Assembly (NCBI GenBank): GCA_031264475.1
Contig: JAISEA010000129.1
Span: 1 to 10,295, forward strand
Length of the DNA stretch: 10,295 bases
Reading direction: 5' to 3'
From: Treponema sp.
Lineage (GTDB): Bacteria > Spirochaetota > Spirochaetia > Treponematales > Breznakiellaceae
This document shows, one piece after another, positions 1 to 5,575 of the stretch; position 1 is the first letter of the stretch; each line of letters begins with the position of its first letter. The translations under genes and the position numbers were made by a program. Below the pieces are notes generated by a model. The model made no database searches. It worked only from the letters and a program-made list of their open reading frames with translations, and was not told the origin of the DNA.

Positions 1-1043
1 GTTTCCATTACCAGAACCCAAGCGACATCCTCTTCTTGGAAACCAATAATGCGCATGGTTCCCAATTCTCTGGTACGCTCGTAAAGTATCAATCGGTAGG
101 TAACAAAGGCGCTCACAAAGATAATGACGAGCATCATCAGAAAAAGCAAATAGGAAAGGACGTTCATCGCATTTAGCAAGTCGGACAATTCCGAGAGATA
201 GACCCCAAGCGTAAGCACAAAAGCCCGCAAGTCCGTGAACGGCGCCGAGGTTTCCGCTGAAAAATCGTCCCGATTACGCAGGATAGGTCCCGTATCTATA
301 CGCCGTTCAAGCGCCGTTTGGAGAAGCGCCTGTTTTTGAGCGATATTACTCCTGTCTTGAAAGAAGAGTCCAATCATGGAACAGTCTCCGTCATCGAATC
401 CAACCAGACGATTGAGAGCGTCCATAGCGATATAAGATTTGAAATAGCCGAATATACTTTTGTCGTCGATAACACCCGCGACCGTGAAAGAACCCGTGTT
501 CCGCTGTCCCCAGTAATCATATACCTCTAAAACAAGACTATCGCCCCGCTCGATTCCGAGTTGCCTTGCCGTAGGCGATGAAATAAGTATGCTGTCTTCC
601 TCCAATTGCTCTGGTTCTGATGACCAACTAATTCCGTTAAAATAAGCAGACTCGTCGTTCCAATCAACGCCTGTAACGTATTTGAGATGAACAACCCGTC
701 CATTGAAGTAGAGAGAAGCGTTATTCATGAAGTTAGTACGGACCACGACGCGGTCAGGCTGAATCCCGGCTTCTTGGACCGCGTCAAAAACCGCATCCGC
801 GTCCGACTTCCGCAAGTGAAGCGTTTGCCCGACAGAAGCGTTATCATAGCCCAACACCATGAGGTCGCCCGCGTAATGGGCTTGCGCGGTTTGGTAGAGC
901 ATCTCTACCATGCCTTCTTTGAGGGACGTTATGGCGGTTATGACTCCGAAGCCAAAAACCAGAGCTAGGAAAAGAAAGAGATACCTCCGCTTATAACGGA
1001 GAAGGTATTTTAAAGCGATTTGAAAAAGTGTTATTAGTTTCAT
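1..1043 (-). CDS. FtsX/LolC-type ABC permease, second subunit (3' end cut by window)
   Basis: This frame is open from an ATG at 1043 to the left edge, giving 347 codons with no stop, so the C-terminus is missing. It should be an inner-membrane permease of the MacB/LolC/LolE family, which extracts lipoproteins or envelope substrates without pumping them across a channel. A basic N-terminus (KYLLRYKRRY) leads into TM1 at about residues 20-40. A long periplasmic region follows, then TM2 at about 294-315, followed by the family's cytoplasmic ERTRELGTMRIIG motif (about 321-333), where the ATPase couples. The two remaining TM segments should lie beyond the edge. The start is supported by TAGGA overlapping the stop codon of the upstream permease, 8 bases away, implying translational coupling. 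With the gene at 1052-2506 it forms a non-identical permease pair, as in LolC/LolE. The substrate cannot be told from sequence. Confidence 0.9.
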   Translation of the reverse strand, partial: MKLITLFQIALKYLLRYKRRYLFLFLALVFGFGVITAITSLKEGMVEMLYQTAQAHYAGDLMVLGYDNASVGQTLHLRKSDADAVFDAVQEAGIQPDRVVVRTNFMNNASLYFNGRVVHLKYVTGVDWNDESAYFNGISWSSEPEQLEEDSILISSPTARQLGIERGDSLVLEVYDYWGQRNTGSFTVAGVIDDKSIFGYFKSYIAMDALNRLVGFDDGDCSMIGLFFQDRSNIAQKQALLQTALERRIDTGPILRNRDDFSAETSAPFTDLRAFVLTLGVYLSELSDLLNAMNVLSYLLFLMMLVIIFVSAFVTYRLILYERTRELGTMRIIGFQEEDVAWVLVME

Positions 1044-1051
1044 ATTTTTTC

Positions 1052-2506
1052 CTATTTATCCCGCAATGCGTCGACAGGTCTGATGAGCACAGCCGCCTCG
1101 ACAGGGTACAGGGAAGCGGCAAGCCCCACCGCAACGGCAAGGACGAGGGAAGTCACGGCGCTTTGCAGGGAGATACCGATGGTCAACGTCTGACCACCCA
1201 GAAGAGACGCCAAAAGCCGATTCGGTATACTTATGTGCATATGATTGATACTGTTCAAGAGTAGAACGCCAATGAATACGCCGGCAAACCCGGCAACGCA
1301 GGACAACGCGATATTTTCGCCCAAGATAAGGCTACGGATATTCCAATCCGAAGCGCCTACGGAACGAAGGGTACCTATTTCGCGTTTACGTTTGAACACG
1401 GAAATGAGGAGTATATTGATAATCGCCATGACTCCCACGATGATGACCAAGGTCAATCCGCTATTGAAGAGCGTCTGAATGATGATGAATGTCGCGGCTG
1501 ATTCTCCTGCCGCGGTCTGCCAATCAATCGCCATAGCCCCGTATCCTGTTATTTTACGGTTCAATTCGTTGATGAACCGTGGCGCTGAGACGGTTTCTTT
1601 AAGACGCAGTATAAGAAAATTCCACCCATCGTCTGAGTATCCTGTTTGCGTAACGTTTGTCTTGTCTCTTAGAAGAGATTGCAGGGTATCCGGAGAAATT
1701 TCCGCGCTTGCTTCTGGTTCAGCTTGGAGTGGTACTTCACTGTCTCCGAAAAGGGCGTCAACATCGGCGACCTCCAGAATTGCCGTGGCTTGTTGAGAGG
1801 TTTCGACGTCGGAGACTGCGGTCTGTATGGCGGAAAGGGCGCGAGCGGTACGTGGATCGGTGAGGATGATTTCGTTCATGAATTGCCCTGCGTTCCTGTA
1901 TTGGAATACACCGACGAGTGGCGCCTCTCGTATTTTGAACCCTATGGCGCCGCCGGAGGTGAGGAGTATCTCTGCGCCTATTTCGGGAAACCTGCCAATG
2001 GTTTTTTCGATAGAACGGGCTTTTTCCATAGAGATCATGGCGCCGAATTCGCCGTCTTTCAAGAATTCGCCTTGAACCAGCTCAATAGATGAGAAGAGGT
2101 TGAAGTAGGTATCTGTTGCGACGCCGCAGATCAGGACAGGCTCTCGGTAGCTTTCCAAGTCAAGAAACGCCTTACTCGAAACTTGGCTAGTAAAACCGAT
2201 GACACGGGGATCGTTTGCGAGAATATCCGCTATTTCGTTATATGCGGGGAGGTCTGGAATGGTAAAGAATTCATCGACAACCGCGATATTTGCGCCGAAA
2301 AGGTTCATCGTAACATCGCTGGACTTTTCGATCACCACATCGCCGGTGATACCGTTGATGTAAACCTCGCGCAGTCCTTCCACGGTTCTGCTGATGATGC
2401 TGTTGCCGATGAAGAATATGAACGTTATGATGAGGATGAGCAGGAGAACGATAAGGTTACTTTTCCTATTTCGCCAGACATTACGAAGGATGAGCTGTTC
2501 TATCAC
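1052..2506 (-). CDS. FtsX/LolC-type ABC permease, first subunit
   Basis: A 484-residue inner-membrane permease of the MacB/LolCE class. TM1 is at about 18-39, a large MacB-PCD-like periplasmic part at about 40-340, and the C-terminal FtsX domain has TMs at about 350-371, 398-417 and 449-468. The coupling motif KRKREIGTLRSVGA lies at 372-385, and the end (YPVEAAVLIRPVDALR) is typical of the family. I chose a GTG start at 2506, not the longer frame opening at 2569. The extra 21 residues are Arg-rich and overlap the ATPase gene, whereas the GTG has a GGAGGA site at 2513-2518 with 6-base spacing and sits in GTGA, overlapping the ATPase stop. An Ala/Glu-rich, probably flexible insert lies at about 245-285, making the protein longer than the roughly 400-residue LolC/E norm. 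It probably pairs with the next permease and the ATPase at 2503-3186. Confidence 0.93.
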   Translation of the reverse strand: MIEQLILRNVWRNRKSNLIVLLLILIITFIFFIGNSIISRTVEGLREVYINGITGDVVIEKSSDVTMNLFGANIAVVDEFFTIPDLPAYNEIADILANDPRVIGFTSQVSSKAFLDLESYREPVLICGVATDTYFNLFSSIELVQGEFLKDGEFGAMISMEKARSIEKTIGRFPEIGAEILLTSGGAIGFKIREAPLVGVFQYRNAGQFMNEIILTDPRTARALSAIQTAVSDVETSQQATAILEVADVDALFGDSEVPLQAEPEASAEISPDTLQSLLRDKTNVTQTGYSDDGWNFLILRLKETVSAPRFINELNRKITGYGAMAIDWQTAAGESAATFIIIQTLFNSGLTLVIIVGVMAIINILLISVFKRKREIGTLRSVGASDWNIRSLILGENIALSCVAGFAGVFIGVLLLNSINHMHISIPNRLLASLLGGQTLTIGISLQSAVTSLVLAVAVGLAASLYPVEAAVLIRPVDALRDK

Positions 2507-3186
2507 CGATGTTCCTCCGATTCTACGGCGCCATCGCGCAGGAAGACGACATGGTTTGCCATAGCCCAAATATCCGGGTCATGGGTGGAGAATATAAACG
2601 TCGTGCCTTGCTGGTGGTTTATATTTCTCATAAGTTCGAGAATCTTTTCGCCGGTTACGGAGTCCAGATTGGCGGTTGGTTCGTCTGCAAGCACGATCTT
2701 CGGGTTTGTTACCAAAGCCCGCGCTATGGCGACTCTCTGCTGTTGTCCGCCTGAGAGTTCCATCGGTAGGTGCCCGCTTCTATCCGTGAGTTCCATGAGG
2801 TTCAAGAGATGTTCCACACGTTCCTTACGTTCCGCCTTTGAAACCGCGCCTTTGTTCAGAACAAGGGGTAGTTCCACGTTTTCAAACACGTTGAGGACGG
2901 GCAGGAGGTTGAACGATTGAAAGATAAAGCCGATATATTCCCGTCTGAATTGGGTGATTTTGTGGCTATTAAGCGTTCCTGTTTCATTACCGCCGATGAC
3001 GACGGCGCCTTGGGTGGGAGCGTCGATCAGCCCGATGATGTTCATGAGAGTTGTTTTGCCTGAACCTGAGGGACCGGCGACTGCGATAAAATCGCCCTTT
3101 TTAAATTTAAGATTAACGCCTTTAAGAGCGTCAACTGACATTTTACCCATCGGGTAAATTTTAGAAACGTCTTTTAACGTGATCAT
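2503..3186 (-). CDS. LolD/MacB-type ABC transporter ATPase
   Basis: A 227-residue cytoplasmic ATPase that would power the two FtsX-type permeases encoded directly after it. All catalytic motifs are present: Walker A GPSGSGKT (38-45), Q-loop Q90 in FIFQSFNLLP, signature LSGGQ (144-148), Walker B IVLADE (164-169) followed by PTANLDS, and the switch histidine H202 in STHD. The length and the FQSFNLLP and ADEPTANLDS sequences match the LolD/MacB/FtsE branch. The ATG at 3186 is preceded by AAGGAG at good spacing. The stop overlaps the permease start, so this is the first confident gene of a three-gene exporter operon. LolCDE-like lipoprotein release is the most economical reading because there are two different permeases and no fused MacB. 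A MacB-like peptide or drug exporter cannot be excluded, and no MacA-type adaptor is seen nearby. Confidence 0.95.
   Translation of the reverse strand: MITLKDVSKIYPMGKMSVDALKGVNLKFKKGDFIAVAGPSGSGKTTLMNIIGLIDAPTQGAVVIGGNETGTLNSHKITQFRREYIGFIFQSFNLLPVLNVFENVELPLVLNKGAVSKAERKERVEHLLNLMELTDRSGHLPMELSGGQQQRVAIARALVTNPKIVLADEPTANLDSVTGEKILELMRNINHQQGTTFIFSTHDPDIWAMANHVVFLRDGAVESEEHR
2513..2518 (-). promoter_or_regulatory. Ribosome binding site deciding the GTG start of the first permease
   Basis: GGAGGA on the minus strand lies inside the end of the ATPase gene, 6 bases before GTG at 2506-2504. The GTG shares two bases with the TGA stop of the ATPase (GTGA), so translation of the two genes is probably coupled. 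This argues against the upstream in-frame start at 2569. Confidence 0.8.
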
Positions 3187-3251
3187 AAATTCTCCTTACA
3201 ATATCTATTGGTAAAAAGGGACCTTTCCTTTATTAGTTGATTGTTTCTCAT
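3183..3251 (-). CDS. Possible 22-codon leader ORF ahead of the ATPase gene
   Basis: An ATG at 3251-3249 is preceded by AGGGGG a few bases upstream. It opens a 22-codon frame (starting MRNNQLIKER) that closes with TGA at 3185-3183, overlapping the ATPase ATG as ATGA. The peptide is basic, has one Cys near its end and no membrane segment, and I do not recognise it. The arrangement would suit a translationally coupled leader, but a frame this short can occur by chance and its last codons contain the ATPase ribosome binding site. Confidence 0.25.
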   Translation of the reverse strand: MRNNQLIKERSLFTNRYCKENL

Positions 3252-3328
3252 TTTTCCCCCTATGTTCCTTTAGGCATACTATTCTACGGAAAAATCGGGA
3301 ATAATACAAGAGACCACTGTCAACAAGG

Positions 3329-3430
3329 TAAGAGGGGGGCGCATTTTTCCAAAACGGAGGATGGCGCACAGACGCCCATGTGGTGCGCCCCCTGTCTCCG
3401 GTTCCCCAGAGCGGTCTTCCGCCACCTCCC
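3329..3430 (-). repeat. Palindromic intergenic element, copy A
   Basis: The block 3329-3392 matches 9027-9090 at 58 of 64 positions without gaps, and weaker similarity continues to about 3430. The left arm AGGGGGGCGC (3333-3342) is inverted as GCGCCCCCT on the right, one C short of perfect. A small hairpin GCGG-TCTT-CCGC follows at 3411-3422. It sits about 140 bp upstream of the ATPase gene, in the same orientation to transcription as copy B. It resembles REP- or MITE-like intergenic elements in form, but I cannot name the family. The open frame across it (3279-3485, minus) is not credited as a gene: four of the six differences between the copies' conserved blocks change the amino acid. Confidence 0.8.
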
Positions 3431-3439
3431 TCTCCTGTC

Positions 3440-3661
3440 TCAGGCTGTATGAAGCCTTAACGTGTCGGCAATGATCAACCCCCACAAGGGATAGCGGTCT
3501 TTTTCCGCAGAATCAGGGTTTTGATTCAGCTGAATCAATCTTTGATTCAACTGAATATTTTTTTGATTCAGCTGAATCAATCTTTGATTCAACTGAATAT
3601 TTTTTTGATTCAACTGAATAAAACCTTGATTCCGCGGGATCGGGGTTATTTCGTGGGGCAC
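3440..3661 (-). CDS. Doubtful repeat-encoded ORF (IQLNQ heptads)
   Basis: A 73-codon frame opening at GTG (3661-3659) and closing with TGA. Its centre reads IQLNQ five times at 7-residue steps (IQLNQKN and IQLNQRL alternating), because the 21-bp DNA repeat beneath it is a multiple of three. No ribosome binding site precedes the GTG, and there is no signal peptide or membrane segment. Hydrophobic residues at heptad positions 1 and 3 do not make a classical coiled coil. The C-terminal LIIADTLR resembles the last residues of AroB (LIADTLR). I think the frame is a by-product of the palindrome array, or a decayed remnant, more likely than a functional gene. Confidence 0.2.
   Translation of the reverse strand: MPHEITPIPRNQGFIQLNQKNIQLNQRLIQLNQKNIQLNQRLIQLNQNPDSAEKDRYPLWGLIIADTLRLHTA
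3500..3646. repeat. Seven-unit 21-bp tandem array of palindromes
   Basis: Seven consecutive 21-bp units can be laid out: 3500, 3521, 3542, 3563, 3584, 3605 and 3626 (unit starts). The units at 3521 and 3563 are identical and each contains the perfect 18-bp palindrome TTGATTCAGCTGAATCAA. The units at 3542 and 3584 are identical to each other and carry the near-palindrome ATTCAACTGAAT followed by a T-run. This makes 3521-3562 and 3563-3604 an exact 42-bp duplication. The unit at 3605 is a close variant, and the end units (3500, 3626) are degenerate, the last with GATTCCGCGGGATC. Spacing of 21 bp is close to two helical turns, so the palindromes face the same side of the DNA. This could be a protein-binding array or simply a minisatellite. 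Confidence 0.9.
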
Positions 3662-3696
3662 GTTTAGCGAGGAAGAAGCGGTTTTCTCTAGATCAT

Positions 3697-3720
3697 GCCC
3701 GCGTCTTGAGGTTTGCGGGC
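3697..3720 (-). terminator. Weak hairpin after the flippase gene
   Basis: GCCCGC and GCGGGC form a 6-bp all-GC stem with a 12-base loop, beginning 19 bases past the flippase stop. No U-run follows on the minus strand, so it is not a standard intrinsic terminator. It may stabilise the 3' end or act with a factor. Confidence 0.25.
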
Positions 3721-3739
3721 GCGTATCCGTGTCGGCTCT

Positions 3740-5530
3740 TTACGCTCCGTCCGCCATTTTTCTGAACGTTTCGTTCTTTTCGTAAAGCGCCTCGTAATTA
3801 CCCTGATCCACGATTAACCCCTGGTCCATCATATAGATGATGTCGCAACCTTTCACCGTGGTGATGCGGTGCGCTATCATAATTATCGTCTTCTTGCGAC
3901 CGATAGTCCTTATGGCGTCCATGATAGCCGTTTCGGTGAGACCGTCGAGCGCGCTTGTGGCTTCGTCGAGAATCAACACGGACGGATTGTGGTATACTGC
4001 GCGCGCGATACCAATACGTTGGCGTTGCCCCCCTGAAAGCCGCACCCCGCGCTCACCGATGACCGTGCCGTACCCTTGCGGCAGTTCGTCCACGATAAAA
4101 TCGTGTATGCTGGCGATCTTCGCCGAGTCCTCAACCGCCTTGTCGTTTATTTTCAACGGATCAACGCCAAAAGCGATATTGTTACGAATCGTATCGTCCG
4201 TCAGATAGATGCTCTGCGGCACGTACCCAAGGTTTTTTTGCCACATTTTACGATTCTCGTCGGTGATCTCAACGCCGTCAATGAAGATATTGCCGTTTTG
4301 CGCTGATAATAAACCTAAGATTACATCGATCAACGTGGTTTTCCCGCAACCAGTCGCCCCGATAAACGCAACAGACGTGTTCGCCTTGATAACAAGGCTT
4401 TGTCCTTTTATGATTTCTTTTTCAGAGCCGGGGTAGGAAAAGACAATGTTTTCAAGACGGATATTCTTCTTGAACGGTAATCTCGGAATATCATCTTTAG
4501 GTAATTCATCTCCTTGGGGTAAATCGACTAATACATTGTGGAATTTTTCGATGGTAGCGCGGTAATACCTGAGGTTTGTGAAACAACGGTACATTTTTTG
4601 CAGTCCGGGCATGAGTCGATACGCGCCGAAAGCGTAAATAGTAAGAGACGGCAGGAATTCGTCTATCTTTGCGCCGCCCTTTATCATAATGATAATAACG
4701 CCGATGATGCCGGTGAACGCTATGATCTCAAGTAAGAACCTCGGCGTGTCGCCCACCGTTTCGCTTATCGCGTTGTTCCGCGCCACTCTCCTCGCCGGGT
4801 CCTTAAAAAGATTCAAGAAGACCCGCTCTTTCCCCAGAATCTTCACATCTTTGACGCCGCCAAACGTCTCATTGACGTATTTGTATTTAAGCGTGTTGAG
4901 TGTATACCGCTCTTTCCCTTTCCTGTCGAGAAATTTACGCACCGTGTAGAAAATAAAAATGTATAACAAGGAAAATATCACGCTTATCGCCAGCGCCAGA
5001 ATGGGCTGAATGATGAAAAGAAGGACGATAATTGATGCGGCTATGATACCGCTTGAGATGAGGTTCAGGAGATTAAGCAGAACGCCGTTTACCAAAGAAT
5101 TTACTTCGTTCAATATGTTGTTAGAAAGAGTCGCCGTATTCGTATTCAGGAAGAAAATATAGGGTTGTCGGAGGTATTTCTCAAAAAGCCGCATTGAAAT
5201 TGAATAATTGCGCTTGCCTGTATATGAATAGAGCAGGTAATTGATAAACGCGAGGCATACGTTGCTTACCGCAAGCATAATCGCCACCGCGAGACCAAAG
5301 ATTATAATAAAATCGGTATCCGATGAAAAATGAAAGACCTCAAACGCCTTTTGTAGATACGGATTCGTGTGAATCATCTCCGCGTTTGATACGATCGACA
5401 CAAAGGGACCTATGGATCCGACGCCGATAAGCTCTATGAAACCCATGATAAGTAAGATCAAGACAACAAAAACAAGCTGTCTCTTCTCTCGTTTATCTAA
5501 TAAAGAAAGAATCTTTCCAAAATCGGGCAT
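3740..5530 (-). CDS. ABC exporter/flippase, PglK-like (fused TM and ATPase)
   Basis: A 596-residue full-length half-transporter. The N-terminal membrane domain (about 18-310) has six predictable helices, including strongly hydrophobic stretches at 18-40, 74-101, 160-197 and 264-284. The C-terminal ATPase carries Walker A GATGCGKT (391-398), Q439 in VPQS, signature LSGGQ (498-502), Walker B VLILDE (518-523) and H554 in AHR, so it should be active as a homodimer. The layout and sequence feel match PglK/WlaB and MsbA-like lipid-linked glycan flippases. It starts 45 bases after the nucleotidyltransferase-aminotransferase gene, with AAGGAG before the ATG. Its job may be to flip a lipid-linked precursor carrying the group activated by that enzyme; this substrate is inferred from position only. 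A peptide or lipid A exporter is possible. Confidence 0.92.
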   Translation of the reverse strand: MPDFGKILSLLDKREKRQLVFVVLILLIMGFIELIGVGSIGPFVSIVSNAEMIHTNPYLQKAFEVFHFSSDTDFIIIFGLAVAIMLAVSNVCLAFINYLLYSYTGKRNYSISMRLFEKYLRQPYIFFLNTNTATLSNNILNEVNSLVNGVLLNLLNLISSGIIAASIIVLLFIIQPILALAISVIFSLLYIFIFYTVRKFLDRKGKERYTLNTLKYKYVNETFGGVKDVKILGKERVFLNLFKDPARRVARNNAISETVGDTPRFLLEIIAFTGIIGVIIIMIKGGAKIDEFLPSLTIYAFGAYRLMPGLQKMYRCFTNLRYYRATIEKFHNVLVDLPQGDELPKDDIPRLPFKKNIRLENIVFSYPGSEKEIIKGQSLVIKANTSVAFIGATGCGKTTLIDVILGLLSAQNGNIFIDGVEITDENRKMWQKNLGYVPQSIYLTDDTIRNNIAFGVDPLKINDKAVEDSAKIASIHDFIVDELPQGYGTVIGERGVRLSGGQRQRIGIARAVYHNPSVLILDEATSALDGLTETAIMDAIRTIGRKKTIIMIAHRITTVKGCDIIYMMDQGLIVDQGNYEALYEKNETFRKMADGA

Positions 5531-5575
5531 TTTTTCTCCTTACTTATGAAAATTAAGCCAAGCATAAACCCTTCA

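Larger units (their letters stand above)
3187..3739. other. 553-bp spacer between flippase gene and LolD-like operon
   Basis: No confident protein gene lies here. Reading leftward (minus strand), it holds a weak hairpin just after the flippase stop, the 21-bp palindrome array (3646-3500), a short tail resembling the end of aroB (about 3485-3455), copy A of the intergenic element (3430-3329), and a possible short leader ORF before the ATPase gene. Transcription of the ATPase operon probably starts in this spacer, but I could not find a well-spaced -35/-10 pair. Confidence 0.8.

Noticed and set aside
318..968. Short plus-strand frames and possible breakage of the leftmost gene
   Set aside because: Translating the minus strand from 1043 to the edge gives one unbroken permease frame, so the plus frames are shadows and there is no frameshift.
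2507..2569. Extended N-terminus of the first permease
   Set aside because: Arg-rich and within the ATPase gene; the GTG at 2506 has a strong SD and gives the family's normal N-terminus.
2183..2920. Long plus-strand open frame (245 codons)
   Set aside because: It lies antisense across the join of the ATPase and first permease, both with full motif support, and its translation has no recognisable domain.
3301..3323. Promoter from TTGACA (minus strand, 3323-3318) and TATTAT (3306-3301)
   Set aside because: The -35 is perfect but only 11 bp separate the boxes, and no -10 appears at 16-18 bp.
3500..3646. CRISPR array
   Set aside because: The 21-bp units abut directly with no variable spacers between conserved repeats.
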